Source of the DNA: Variovorax boronicumulans
GTDB lineage: Bacteria > Pseudomonadota > Gammaproteobacteria > Burkholderiales > Burkholderiaceae_C
NCBI RefSeq assembly: GCF_019352895.1
Contig: NZ_JAAAFX010000007.1
Location: forward strand, 662,473-726,472
DNA: 64,000 nt
Direction of reading: 5' to 3'
In this document: piece by piece, positions 9,501 through 24,842 of the stretch
Numbering within the stretch: position 1 is the first letter of the stretch
Layout of the letters: every line of letters begins with the position of its first letter
Translations under genes and position numbers: made by a program
The notes under the pieces: model-generated
The model's input: only the letters and a program-made list of their open reading frames with translations
What the model was told of the DNA's origin: nothing
Databases searched by the model: none

Positions 9501-12500
9501 GCCCCGACCTGATCGACACGGTCGGCGAGTTCGCGGTGATGCTGGGCAACGAGAAAGACTACCTCGCCACGCGCGTGGCCAACCGGCTCAACCTCACCGG
9601 GCCGGCGATCAGCCTCAACACCGCCTGCTCGACCTCGCTGGTCGCGATGGCGCAGGCCTTCCATGCGCTGCGCTCGGGCCAGTGCGACATGGCGCTGGCC
9701 GGCGGCATCGCGATCACCTGCCCGCCGAACAGCGGCTACCTCCATCAAGAGGGCGCGATGCTCTCGCCCGACGGTCGCACGCGCAGCTTCGACGCCAACG
9801 CGCAGGGCACGGTGTTCAGCGACGGCGCGGCGGTGGTGATGCTCAAGCGCCTGTCCGATGCCCAGGCCGACGGCGACACCATCTATGCGCTGCTGCGCGG
9901 CGTGGGCGTGAACAACGACGGCGCGGTCAAGGCCAGCTTCACCGCGCCCAGCGTGGACGGCCAAGCGGCCGTGGTGTCGATGGCGCTGGCCTCGGCCGGC
10001 GTCGACGCGCGCAGCATCTCCTATGTCGAGGCGCACGGCACCGCCACGCCGATGGGCGATCCGGTCGAGGTCGCGGCCCTGGCCCGCGCCTATGCGCGCC
10101 ACACGGCCGACAGCGGCTTCTGCGCCATCGGCTCGGTCAAGAGCAACATCGGCCACACGCTGATGGCCGCCGGCGCGGCCGGCGTGATCAAGACCGCGCT
10201 GGCGCTGCACGCACAGCAGCTGCCGGCCTCGCTGCATTTCAGCGCGGCCAACCCGGCGATCGATTTCGAGGGCACGCCCTTCCGCGTGAATGCCGAGCGT
10301 TCGGCCTGGCCGCGCGAGGCCGGTGCGCCGCGCCGCGCGGGCGTGTCTTCCTTCGGCGTGGGCGGCACCAACGCGCACGTGATCCTCGAGGAGGCGCCGC
10401 TCGCCGTGCCCTCGGAGCCCGTGGCCGGCCCGCAGCTGCTCACGCTCTCGGCCCGCACGCCGGCCGCGCTGGCCCGCATGGCGGCGCAGCTGGCCGACCA
10501 TCTCGCCGCCGACCCCGCGCTCAACCTCGGCGACGTGGCCCACACCTTGCGCGTCGGCCGCAAGGCCTTCGCACAACGGATGGCGCTGGTGGCCGACGGC
10601 ACGGCCGAGGCCGTCGAACTGCTGCGCGCCGCCGACACGCCATACAAGGTCGCCGGGGCGGTCGCCGCGCGCGCCCATGAGCAGGTCTGGCTGTTCCCCG
10701 GCCAGGGCGCGCAGTACGCGGGCATGGGCCGCACGCTCTATGTGCACGACGAAGCCTTTCGCGCCGCGCTCGACGCCTGCTTCGCGGCCTTCGACGGCGT
10801 GCTGCCTTTCGACCTGCGCGAGCGCATGTTCTCGGACGACGCCGACGCGCTGCGGCCGACCTCGGCCACCCAGCCCGCGACCTTCGCGCTCGAGTACGCG
10901 CTGGGTGCGCGCCTGCTGGCCTTCGGCCTGCGTCCCGCCGCCATGATCGGCCACAGCGTGGGCGAGTTCGCGGCCGCGGTGCTGGCCAACGTGATGTCGC
11001 TGGCCGACGCGGCGCGGCTGGTGGCGCAGCGTGGCGCGCTGATGCAGGCGCTGCCCGCGGGCCGGATGCTGTCGGTGCGACTGTCGGCGGCCCAGGTGCA
11101 GCCTTACCTCGGCGAGGCGCTGTCGCTGGCGGCCGAGAACGGCCCCACGGCCAGCGTGATCGCCGGTCCCTTCGAGGCCATCGCGGCGCTGCAGGCCCGG
11201 CTCGAGGCCGAGGGCGTGGCCGCGCGCCTGCTCGAGACCTCGCATGCCTTCCACTCGGCCATGATGGCGCCGGCGCTGGCGCCCTTCGAGGCGCTGGTGC
11301 GCGGCGTGACGCTCCACGCGCCGCAGCGCACCATCGTCTCGACGTTGACCGGCCGCGTGCTCAGCGCCGACGAGGCCACCGATCCCGCCTACTGGGCGCG
11401 CCACCTGCGCGAGACCGTGCGCTTCTCGCCTGCGGTGCACGAGGTGCTGGCCCGCTATGCGCAGCCGCTGTTCATCGAGCTCGGCCCGCGCAACACCCTC
11501 TGCACCCTGGTGCGCCAGCACGCCACGCGCGAGCGCCCCGCGCCTGCGGCCTGTGCGCTGCTCGGCGCTTCACCGGCCGACGAGCTGGTCGCACATCGGC
11601 TGGCGCTGGGCCGGCTCTGGACGATCGGGCTCACGCCCGACCTGCAGCAGCTCGACACGCGCAGCCGCAAGTCCCGCGTGCGGCTGCCGACCTATCCCTT
11701 CGAACGCAAGCGCCACTGGGTCGACAGCGCGTCTGCGGCGGCTGCCGTCGCGCCCGTTGTCGCCACCGCCGTCGTCGTTTCTTCTTTCCCTTCCATCGTC
11801 CCGACTTTGGAGTCGCCCATGCCCACCACCGCCACCGCCCGCCGCCCCGCCCTTCACGCCAAGCTGCGCGAACTCTTCGAAGACATCTCCGGCACGCCCA
11901 TGGCCGATGCCGACGGCGCGACCACCTTCATCGACCAGGGCCTCGACTCGCTGGTGCTCACGCAGGCCGCGTTGCAGGTCAAGAAGCACTTCAAGGTCAA
12001 CATCAGCTTCCGCCAGCTGATGGAGGGCTGCCGCAGCTTCGACCTGCTGGCGGCGCACCTCGACGAGACGCTGCCGCCCGAACCCGCTGCGGCGGTCGCT
12101 GCGCCGGTGGCGCTTGCGGCACCGGCGGCCGTGGCGCCCGTCGGGCCAGCGGTGGCCGTGCCGGCCTTCGCGCCCATGGCCGTGGGCGCCGATGCGTCCA
12201 TGGTCCAGCAGCTCATCGCGCAGCAGATGCAGCTGATGCAGCAGCAGCTCGCGCTTCTGGCCGGTGCCTCGGCCGCGCCCGCGGTGCAGGCGGCACCGGT
12301 GGCCGTGCCCGTTGCACCCGTTGCAGCGCCCGTCGCCACGGCGGCCGATACCCCGCTGGTCGGCGGCGGCGTGCCCTACGACGTCAAGAAGGCCTTCGGC
12401 GCGATCGCGCGCATCCACACCACGCCCAACCGCGAGATCACCGGCCGCCAGCAGGCCCGGCTCGATGCCTTCGTGCGCCGCTATGTCGAACGCACGCGCG

Positions 12501-13917
12501 CCAGCAAGGACTTCACCGCCAAGAACCGCGGCCACATGGCCGACCCGCGCGTGGTCAACGGCTTCCGCCCCGCGACCAAGGAGATCACCTATCAGATCGT
12601 GGTCGACCGCTCCAAGGGCTCGCGCGTCTGGGACATCGACGGCAACGAGTACGTCGACACGCTCAACGGCTTCGGCATGAACATGTTCGGCTGGCAGCCG
12701 GACTTCCTCAACGACGCGATCCGGCGCCAGCTCGACATCGGCTACGAGATCGGCCCGCAGCATCCGCTGGCGGCCGAGGTCACGCAGCGCATCTGCGAGC
12801 TCACCGGCTTCGACCGCGCGGCGCTGTGCAACACCGGCTCCGAAGCCGTGATGGCGGCCCTGCGCATCGCGCGCACCCACACCGGCCGCAGCACCGTCGT
12901 GCTGTTCAGCGGCTCCTACCACGGCACCTTCGACGAGGTGCTGGTGCGTGCCGGCCGCGGTGCGCGCGGCATCCCGGCCACGCCGGGCGTGATGAGCGGC
13001 ATGTTCGGCGACGTGCGCGTGCTCGACTACGGCACGCCCGAATCGCTGGATTTCATTCGCGAACACGCCGACGAACTGGCGGCGGTGCTGGTCGAGCCGG
13101 TGCAGAGCCGCCGGCCCGACTTCCAGCCGAAGGAATTCCTGCGCGAAGTGCGCGCCATCACCGAGAAGAGCGGCACCTGCATGATCTTCGACGAGGTCAT
13201 CACCGGCTTCCGCACCCACCCGGGCGGTGCGCAGGCGCTGTTCGGCGTGCGCGGCGACCTCGCGACCTACGGCAAGGTGATCGGCGGCGGCATGCCCATC
13301 GGTGCGATCGCGGGCCGGCGCGAGTACATGGACGCGCTCGACGGCGGCGCATGGAACTACGGCGACGATTCGATCCCGACCGTCGGCGTGACCTACTTCG
13401 CGGGCACCTTCGTGCGGCATCCGCTCACGCTGGCCGCGGCCAAGGCCTCGCTCGACCACATGCACGCAGCGGGCGGCGCGCTGCAGACCCAGCTCAACCT
13501 GCACACCGCGGCCATGGCCGACGAGCTCACGGCCTTCTGCCGCGAGGTGGGCGCGCCGCTGGAGATCCGCTACTTCGGTTCGCTCTGGCGCGTGAGCTGG
13601 CTGGAGGACCATCCGCTGCAGGACCTGCTGTTCGCGATGATGCGCAGCCGCGGCGTGCACATCCTCGACAACTTCCCCTGCTTCATGACCACGGCCCACA
13701 CGCCGGCGGACATCGCGCTGCTCAAGTCGGCCTTCAAGGAGTCGATCGCCGAGATGCAGGAGACCGAGTTCCTGCCGGGCCGCGCGCCCGCAGCCCGCAG
13801 CTTCGACGCCGCCAAGCCGCCCGTGCCCAATGCCCGCCTGGGACGCGACAAGGACGGACAGCCCGCGTGGTTCGTGCCCGACGCCGCACAGCCCGGGAAG
13901 TTCCGTAGGATCGACGC

Positions 13918-13921
<4 letters not shown>
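6545..13921 (+). CDS. Hybrid NRPS-PKS megasynthase with aminotransferase domain (C-lobe, A, PCP, KS, AT, ACP, AMT)
   Basis: A 2458-residue modular enzyme. Residues about 55-235 look like only the C-terminal lobe of a condensation domain and lack HHxxxDG. The adenylation domain follows, with A3 YTSGSTGTPKG near residue 400, QYGPTES, YKTGDIGRW and NGKIDRRG. The PCP has its phosphopantetheine Ser at 800 (GGDSL). The ketosynthase has Cys1028, His1164 and His1204. The acyltransferase has Ser1471 in GHSVGEF and HAFH at 1567-1570, the malonyl-CoA type. The ACP carries Ser1802 (GLDSL). A Gln-rich linker leads to a class III PLP aminotransferase with Lys2244 in YGKVIGGG, similar to the AMT of mycosubtilin/iturin synthases. 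There is no ketoreductase. The stop overlaps the next start (ATGA). Expected product: an aminoacyl starter extended by malonate and aminated at the beta carbon. Confidence 0.9.
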
Positions 13922-18917
<4,996 letters not shown>

Positions 18918-18921
<4 letters not shown>

Positions 18922-19733
18922 CGCCCCTGCTGTTCGGCCCGCCCGCGCGGCGACTGTTCGGCCTTTTCCACGCGGCGGACAGCACGCGCGTGTCCGGCAC
19001 GGCGGTGCTGCTGTGCCCACCCATGGGCCACGAGGCGCTGCGCAGCCATCGCTTCTACCGCCTGCTGGCGCTGCGCCTGGCGCGTGCAGGCCTGTCGGTG
19101 TTGCGCTTCGATCCCTACGGCACCGGCGATTCGCCGGGCGACGACGAAGACGGCGAACTCGATGGCTGGCGCCGGGACATCCTGGCGGCGCACCGCGAAC
19201 TCGCATCCCGCGCGGGCGCGACCCGCATCGTGTGGTTCGGTGCGCGCATCGGGGCCACGCTGGCGCTGCAGGCCGCGGCAATGGCCGATCCGCGCATCGC
19301 CCGGCTGGTGCTCTGGGAACCGGTGCTCGACGGACCCGTGTACCTGCAGGGTCTGCGCGAGAAGCACGTGGCCGAACTCGAGGTCAGTCATTCGCTGCCC
19401 GACCCCGGCTGGCGCCGCCGCCTGCGCGAGGATCCGACGGCCTTCAGCGACGAAGCCTTCGGCTTCGCGATGTCGTCGGTGCTGCGTGCGCAGGTCGGGG
19501 CTCTCACGCCCCAGGCGCTGGCGTCGACCCTGGACCCGGGCGTCGAAGTGGTCACAATCGGGAAGCCCGATGACGCGCGCATCCGCCAATGGGTGGTGGC
19601 GCAGGCCGGGCGCGGCGCGGTGCGCCACGTGCCGCTCGCGCACCCCCTGATCTGGACCAGCAACCCTTCGCCCGGCAACGAGATGGTGCCGGCCGAGGCC
19701 CTGCAACGTGTGATGGCGGAAATCCATGAGTGA
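18918..19733 (+). CDS. Alpha/beta-hydrolase-fold protein with Arg at the nucleophile position
   Basis: The 271-residue protein shows an alpha/beta-hydrolase layout: an oxyanion strand region VLLCPPMGHEA, the strand-turn LRFDPYGTGDSPG (about residues 66-78), then a nucleophile elbow that reads F-G-A-R110-I-G instead of G-x-S-x-G. The ATG at 18918 overlaps the NRPS stop. It and the next gene resemble the paired hydrolases known from exosortase-A loci (an impression from motif layout, not a search). Without a Ser/Cys nucleophile it is unlikely to be a classical thioesterase; it may be a partner subunit of the next protein. It probably acts on the NRPS product or its release. Confidence 0.65.
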
Positions 19734-20739
19734 CTTCTCTGAAGCCCCGGTGCTTTTCGGCTCCGACGATCACCTGTTCGGCCTGCTCACCCGGCCGCAG
19801 GGGTCGACCGGGCAGATGGGCGACATCGGCTGCCTGGTGCTCAACACCGGCGTGAACCACCGCATCGGGCCGCACCGGATCAACGTGAAGGCCGCGCGCC
19901 GTCTGGCGGGCGCCGGCATGCCGGCCCTGCGCTTCGATCTCTCGGGCATCGGCGACAGCGTGGCGGCTCAGGGGCGCAACGGCTACCGCGCGCAGGCGCT
20001 GGAAGACATGAAGGCCGCCATGGACTACCTGTCGCAGCGCCACGGCCTGCGGCGCTTCCTGGTGTTCGGCATCTGCTCGGGCGCCGAGAACGGCCTGGCG
20101 CTGGCACTGGCCGACCCGCGCGTGGTCGGCCTGCTGTCCTTCGACGGCGAGATCTACATGACCCGCACCGTGCGGCTGGAGCGCAAGCTGCGTCGCATGG
20201 CGGCCTTTCCGCGCAATGTGGCGGTGCGCGCCAGCTACCCCTGGTGGCACGACCTCGTCGGCTGGCTCGGCGACGGCGATGCCACGGCGCGCGCGCGCAC
20301 CCTGGGCCGCCTGCGCGCGCTGCTGCCGCAGCGTGCCGCGGCGCCGGACGCCGGTGACTTCCTGGGTGGAGGCGAGGGAAAGCGCATGTCGGCGGCCGAC
20401 TACGAGCGGGCGCTGCTGTCGCTGGTCGATCGCGGCGTGGCGCTGTCGCTGATGTACTCGAACACCTACAACGGCTTCGACCGCGACCACAGCATGCTGA
20501 GCCAGTTGCGCGGTTCGCGGCTGTTCGGGCAGGTGCAGTACCGTTTCTGGCCCGACATCGACCACACCGCGACCACGCTGGCCATGCAGGCCCACCTGCT
20601 GGACGCCATCGAAAGCTGGGCGCGTGGCGTGGCTGCGATGCCTCAGAACCAGGCGAGTTCGGGCGCCATGACCGCGCCTGGCCCGGCGGCGATGGCCGTC
20701 GCGAGCGATTGCGCCTCGGGCAGCAGCCGCTCGAAGTAG
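19726..20739 (+). CDS. Alpha/beta-hydrolase-fold protein with Cys nucleophile (putative release or acyl-transfer enzyme)
   Basis: The 337-residue protein has an alpha/beta-hydrolase core: NTGVNHRIGPHR, LRFDLSGIGDS, then the elbow F-G-I-C117-S-G where Cys occupies the position of the usual Ser, as in PHA synthases (GxCxG). A late WPDIDHTAT segment offers a candidate catalytic His. It overlaps the previous hydrolase gene by eight bases. The last 30-odd residues are low complexity and lie antisense to the end of the convergent acyl-CoA dehydrogenase gene, with a 97-base overlap. A Cys-dependent acyl transfer or thioester release for the terminal C-PCP of the NRPS is the simplest hypothesis. Confidence 0.65.
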   Translation: MSDFSEAPVLFGSDDHLFGLLTRPQGSTGQMGDIGCLVLNTGVNHRIGPHRINVKAARRLAGAGMPALRFDLSGIGDSVAAQGRNGYRAQALEDMKAAMDYLSQRHGLRRFLVFGICSGAENGLALALADPRVVGLLSFDGEIYMTRTVRLERKLRRMAAFPRNVAVRASYPWWHDLVGWLGDGDATARARTLGRLRALLPQRAAAPDAGDFLGGGEGKRMSAADYERALLSLVDRGVALSLMYSNTYNGFDRDHSMLSQLRGSRLFGQVQYRFWPDIDHTATTLAMQAHLLDAIESWARGVAAMPQNQASSGAMTAPGPAAMAVASDCASGSSRSK

Positions 20740-22427
20740 AAGCGCGCGGTGGCGACCTTCGACGCATGGATCGGCTCGGCGCCGGCGCCGTGCGACAGGC
20801 CGATGTCGGCCATCCGCGCCCACATCCAGGCCAGCGAGACATGGCCGACCAGCCGCAGGAAGGGCGCGGCGGCGGCGCCCGCCTCGTCGGGGTTCGTCTC
20901 GGCCCGCAGCGAGAGATGGCGCGCCGTGCGCAAGGCCAGCGTCGCCGCCTCGCGCAGCGGCGCGCAGAAAACATGCATGCCCTCGACGTCGGCCTTGGCA
21001 TCGGCGAAATCGGTGATCGCCTGCAGGTAGTGCGCGAACTTCGCGGTGCCGTCCGCGAGCACCTTGCGGCCCAGCAGGTCCATCGCCTGCACGCCGTTCG
21101 AACCTTCGTACAGCGGGATGATGCGGGCGTCGCGCAGGTGCTGCTCGACGCCGTTGTCGCAGATGTAGCCGTGGCCGCCGAAGACCTGCATCGCCATGCT
21201 CGTGCACTCCACCGCCAGGTCGCTGCTGAAGGCCTTCACGATCGGCGTCGCGACCGCAAGCATCTCGGCCGCCTCCTGCCGCACCGCCGGCGTGTCGCCG
21301 CGGTGCTGCAGGTCGATCAGGTGCGAGGCCCACAGCGCATAGGCGCGCGTGCCTTCGACGTACGCCTTCTGCGTGAGCAGCATGCGTCGCACGTCCGCGT
21401 GTTCGATGATCGGGTCGGCCGGCGCGTCGCGGCGCTGCGCCGAGGGGGCGCGCCCTTGCGTGCGGTCCTTCGCGTAGGCCAGCGCCTTCTGGTAGGCCGC
21501 GTCCATCAGGCCGATCGCATTGACGCCGACGATGATGCGTGCGTGGTTCATCATCACGAACATCGAGGCCAGGCCCTTGTTCGCCTCGCCCAGCAGCCAG
21601 CCTTGGGCGCCGTCGAAGTTCATGGTGCAGGTGGCGTTGCCGTGGATGCCCATCTTGTGCTCGATCGCGCCGCACTGCACACCGTTGCGCACGCCGAGGC
21701 CGCCGTCGGCCTCGACGATGAACTTCGGGACGATGAACAGCGAGATGCCCTTCACGCCGGGCGGCGCGTCGGGCAGGCGCGCGAGCACCAGGTGCACGAT
21801 GTTGGCGGTCAGGTCCTGCTCGCCGCCCGAGATGAAGATCTTGGTGCCGGTGAGCTCGTAGCTGCCGTCGAGGCGTGGCACCGCACGCGTGCGCAGCAGG
21901 CCCAGGTCGGTGCCGCTGTGCGGCTCGGTCAGGCACATCGTGCCGGCCCAGGCGCCGGACGCGATGTGCGGCAGGTAGGTCGCCATCTGTTCGGCCGAGC
22001 CGTTGGCCGCGAGGCAGGTGTAGGCCGCATGCGACATGCCCGGGTAGGCGGCCCAGCCCATGTTGGCCCCGCACAGGATCTCGAACAGCGCGTTGTTCAG
22101 CACCGTGGGCATGCCCTGGCCGCCATGCGCGGGCTGGCAGGCCAGCGCGGGCCAGCCGGCCGCGACGAACTGGTCGTAGGCTTTCCTGAAGCCGGCCGGC
22201 GTGCGCACCACGCCCGCGCTCGGCATGCGGCAGCCCTCGCGGTCGCCGCTGCCGTTGAGCGGCGCAACCACCTCTTCGGCGAAGGTGCCGGCGGCGTCGA
22301 GGATCTGGTCCATGACCTCGGGGTCGAAGCCGCTGCCGTCGGCGCCGCCGAGGACATGGGGCAGGTCCAGCAGTTCGTTCAGGACGAAGCGGATGTCGCG
22401 CAGCGGCGCGTGGTAGCGAAGGCTCAT
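20643..22427 (-). CDS. Acyl-CoA dehydrogenase (large, about 594 residues)
   Basis: An FAD-dependent acyl-CoA dehydrogenase catalysing the first oxidation of an acyl-CoA. The flavin-binding signature MCLTEPHSGTDLG lies at about residues 162-174, and the C-terminal QVFGGHGYI and YEGSNGVQAMDL segments are typical. The extra length over the common 380-residue enzymes puts it with the long FadE/DmdC-like group that has an added C-terminal domain. It is the third gene of a minus-strand operon after the HCCA-isomerase-like protein and the acyl-CoA ligase; the gap to the ligase is 29 bases. Substrate unknown. Its 3' end overlaps the last biosynthetic gene. Confidence 0.9.
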   Translation of the reverse strand: MSLRYHAPLRDIRFVLNELLDLPHVLGGADGSGFDPEVMDQILDAAGTFAEEVVAPLNGSGDREGCRMPSAGVVRTPAGFRKAYDQFVAAGWPALACQPAHGGQGMPTVLNNALFEILCGANMGWAAYPGMSHAAYTCLAANGSAEQMATYLPHIASGAWAGTMCLTEPHSGTDLGLLRTRAVPRLDGSYELTGTKIFISGGEQDLTANIVHLVLARLPDAPPGVKGISLFIVPKFIVEADGGLGVRNGVQCGAIEHKMGIHGNATCTMNFDGAQGWLLGEANKGLASMFVMMNHARIIVGVNAIGLMDAAYQKALAYAKDRTQGRAPSAQRRDAPADPIIEHADVRRMLLTQKAYVEGTRAYALWASHLIDLQHRGDTPAVRQEAAEMLAVATPIVKAFSSDLAVECTSMAMQVFGGHGYICDNGVEQHLRDARIIPLYEGSNGVQAMDLLGRKVLADGTAKFAHYLQAITDFADAKADVEGMHVFCAPLREAATLALRTARHLSLRAETNPDEAGAAAAPFLRLVGHVSLAWMWARMADIGLSHGAGAEPIHASKVATARFYFERLLPEAQSLATAIAAGPGAVMAPELAWF

Positions 22428-22456
22428 GGCGTGGGGTCTCGGTGGGGTGTGCGGAT

Positions 22457-24121
22457 TCAGGCCGCGGCGGCGGCCGTGGCGGCGGGCTGGCGCAGTTCCT
22501 TGCGCAGGATCTTGCCGACCGTGGACTTGGGCAGCGCGGGCACGAAGCTCACGTGCTTGGGCACCTTGTAGGCGGCCAGGTTGCCGCGGCAGTGGGCCCG
22601 GATGGCGTCGGCGCTGAGCTCGGGCTGCCGGCTCACCACGAACAGGTGCGGCACCTCGCCCGAGCGTTCGTCGGGCACGCCGATGCAGGCGCATTCGACC
22701 ACCTCGGCCATCATCGCCACCACGCCCTCGATCTCGTTGGGATAGACGTTGAAGCCCGAGACCAGGATCATGTCCTTCTTGCGGTCGACCACGTACATGT
22801 AGCCCTCGGCGTCCATGGTCACGACGTCGCCGGTGCGGAACCAGCCGTCGGCGGTGAAGGCGCGCCGGGTCTCGTCGGGGCGGTTCCAGTAGCCCGCGAA
22901 CACCTGCGGGCCCTTGATCAGCAGCTCGCCGCGCTCGCCGATGGCCACCGGCCGGTCGCTGTCGTCGACGATCAGCACATCGGTCGAGGGCACGGCCCGG
23001 CCGATGGTGCCGTTGCGGCCAGGCGGGTTGAAGGTCACGCTGGGCGAGGTCTCGGTCAGGCCGTAGGCCTCGGTGATGGCCGGCGCGCCCGCGGCCACCC
23101 AGCGCTGCGCGACCGCACTCTGGATCGAGGCCCCCGCGCCCGCCACCAGCCGCGTGCGCGAGAAGTCCACGGCCGACAGCTCGGGGCTCGCGACCAGCGC
23201 GTTGAACAGCGTGTTGACGCCGATCAGGATCTCGAAGGGCGCGCGCTGCAGCTCCTCGATGAACTTCGGCACGTCGCGCGGGTTCTGCACCAGCCGGTTC
23301 TCGGCCCCCGCGTCGAGCGCGAAGAAGGCCATGGCCAGCGGATAGACGTGGTAGAGCGGCAGCGGCGTCACCATCGACTTGCCCTGCATCGGGCCGGCCT
23401 GCTCGATCCACAGCCGGATCTGGGCCAGGCTGGCGCCGAAGCTCGCATGGGTGAGCACCGCACCCTTCGAGACGCCCGTGGTGCCGCCGGTGTACTGCAG
23501 GAAGGCCGGGTTGGTCGGCCGCACCGTGACCGGCGCCAGGCCGGCCTTCGCGCCCCAGGCGATGGCGTGCGCCAGGCTCAGCCGGCTCACGCCGAACGGC
23601 CCGCTGGCCAGGGCCTCGTTGCCGGCCACGACACCCGTGGCATCGGTCGAGGCCCGCAGGTCGGCCAGTGGCGCGAGCAGGATGTGCTGCACGTCGCAGT
23701 CGGTCATGCCGGCCTGCAGTGCATCGGCCAGGTTTTCCGACACCACGACGCAGCGTGCGCCCGCGTCGCGCAGCTGGTGCTCGACTTCCCGCGCGGTGTA
23801 CTGCGGATTGACCGTGACCGCCACCATGCCAGCCTTGAGCACACCGGCCAGCGTCACCAGGTAGGCCAGGCAGTTGGGCATCATGAGCGCGACGCGGTCG
23901 CCCTTGGCCAGGTCCAGGCTTTGCAGGTGGCCGGCCAGGCCGTCCGACAACACGCCGAGCTGCGCGAAGCTCAGCGATTCGCCGAGGCAGGTGGCGGCGG
24001 TCGCGTCGCCGTGCGTGCGCACCGCGCGTGCGAGCAATGTGACCAGGGTCTCGTCGGCGGGCAGCGCGATGTCGGTGGCCATGCCGGTCGGGTACGAGGC
24101 GTGCCAGAGGCGGTGTTCCAT
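22457..24121 (-). CDS. AMP-forming acyl-CoA ligase (FadD-like)
   Basis: The 554-residue enzyme activates a carboxylic acid to its CoA thioester through an acyl-adenylate. Motifs are intact: YTGGTTGVSKGAVLTH (P-loop, about residues 211-226), YGLTETSP, GWFRTGDV, and a C-terminal KSTVGKILRKEL with the catalytic Lys. The ATG at 24121 has GGAG eight bases upstream. It sits between the HCCA-isomerase-like gene and the acyl-CoA dehydrogenase in one operon, so it most likely feeds that dehydrogenase. Chain length or aromatic preference cannot be read from sequence. Ala-rich C-terminal tail. Confidence 0.9.
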   Translation of the reverse strand: MEHRLWHASYPTGMATDIALPADETLVTLLARAVRTHGDATAATCLGESLSFAQLGVLSDGLAGHLQSLDLAKGDRVALMMPNCLAYLVTLAGVLKAGMVAVTVNPQYTAREVEHQLRDAGARCVVVSENLADALQAGMTDCDVQHILLAPLADLRASTDATGVVAGNEALASGPFGVSRLSLAHAIAWGAKAGLAPVTVRPTNPAFLQYTGGTTGVSKGAVLTHASFGASLAQIRLWIEQAGPMQGKSMVTPLPLYHVYPLAMAFFALDAGAENRLVQNPRDVPKFIEELQRAPFEILIGVNTLFNALVASPELSAVDFSRTRLVAGAGASIQSAVAQRWVAAGAPAITEAYGLTETSPSVTFNPPGRNGTIGRAVPSTDVLIVDDSDRPVAIGERGELLIKGPQVFAGYWNRPDETRRAFTADGWFRTGDVVTMDAEGYMYVVDRKKDMILVSGFNVYPNEIEGVVAMMAEVVECACIGVPDERSGEVPHLFVVSRQPELSADAIRAHCRGNLAAYKVPKHVSFVPALPKSTVGKILRKELRQPAATAAAAA

Positions 24122-24161
24122 GGTTTTGTCTCCTTGTCTTTCTGATCGATCGGGTGGCTTG

Positions 24162-24752
24162 CTAGACCAGGGCTTCGCGGATGAAGTCCAGCCGGTCCTG
24201 GCCGAAGAACATCTCGCTGCCGACGAAGGTGGTCGGCGCGCCGAACACGCCGCGTGCCACGGCCTCCTCGGTGGTGGTGCGCAGCAGCGCCTTGACCTCC
24301 GGGTCGTTGGCCAGCGCGGTCGCCTCTTCGGTGGTGAAGCCCGCTTCGGCGACGGCCTGGGCGGTGAGCGCAGGCTCGTTGAGGTTGAGCGCGTCGATCC
24401 AGAGCGCCTTGAAGACCGACTGCAGCAGCGGCTGGAAACGCTCGGGATGCCGCAGCTGCGTGCCCGTGACCAGGCGCATCAGGTAGAGCGTGATGATGGG
24501 GAAGTGCGGGTTGGTCTCGATCGGTACGCCGTAGCGCCGCGCGAAGCGTGCGTAGTCGATGCTGGTGTAGCGGCCCTTGGCCGGGATGGTGGCCGGCGAG
24601 GCGTTGCCGGTGGCCTGGTAGACCCCGCCCAGCAGCATCGGCCGGTAGACCAGCTCGGCGTCGGCTTCGGCGCACAGCCGGGGCAACTGCGTCCAGGCCA
24701 GGTAGGACGCGGGGCTCCCCACGTCGAAGAAGAACTCGGCTTTCTTTGTCAC
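24162..24752 (-). CDS. 2-hydroxychromene-2-carboxylate isomerase-like / DsbA-family (kappa GST) protein
   Basis: The 196-residue protein has the thioredoxin-like start FFFDVGSPASYLAW and the C-terminal GVFGAPTTFVG characteristic of the HCCA isomerase/DsbA-like family that uses glutathione. A GTG start at 24752 is preferred because AAGGAG lies six bases upstream; upstream in-frame codons lack a site. In naphthalene pathways this family isomerises a ring-cleavage product, but beta-oxidation-like loci also carry it, so a glutathione-dependent isomerase or detoxifying role is as far as I go. It is the first gene of the minus-strand operon and diverges from the TetR gene across a shared operator. 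Confidence 0.75.
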   Translation of the reverse strand: MTKKAEFFFDVGSPASYLAWTQLPRLCAEADAELVYRPMLLGGVYQATGNASPATIPAKGRYTSIDYARFARRYGVPIETNPHFPIITLYLMRLVTGTQLRHPERFQPLLQSVFKALWIDALNLNEPALTAQAVAEAGFTTEEATALANDPEVKALLRTTTEEAVARGVFGAPTTFVGSEMFFGQDRLDFIREALV

Positions 24753-24769
24753 GAAACACTCCTTAGTTG

Positions 24770-24779
24770 AACGATCGTT
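24770..24779. promoter_or_regulatory. Candidate TetR operator O1 (AACGATCGTT)
   Basis: A perfect ten-base palindrome AACGATCGTT, extended to AACGATCGTTTGTC, lies in the 90-base gap between the divergent HCCA-isomerase-like gene and the TetR gene. Related sites occur at 25566 and 35224. This is where an autoregulated TetR protein would be expected to bind and control both directions. Confidence 0.55.
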
Positions 24780-24842
24780 TGTCAAACGCAAGTTATGTTA
24801 TTGTTTTTTCCTTGTCAACAAGGGAAACACCGGAGTCGACGC

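Noticed and set aside
24162..24752. Aromatic (naphthalene) degradation operon
   Set aside because: Only one gene of an HCCA-isomerase-like family is present; no ring-hydroxylating dioxygenase or ring-cleavage enzyme is seen, and the neighbours fit acyl-CoA breakdown.
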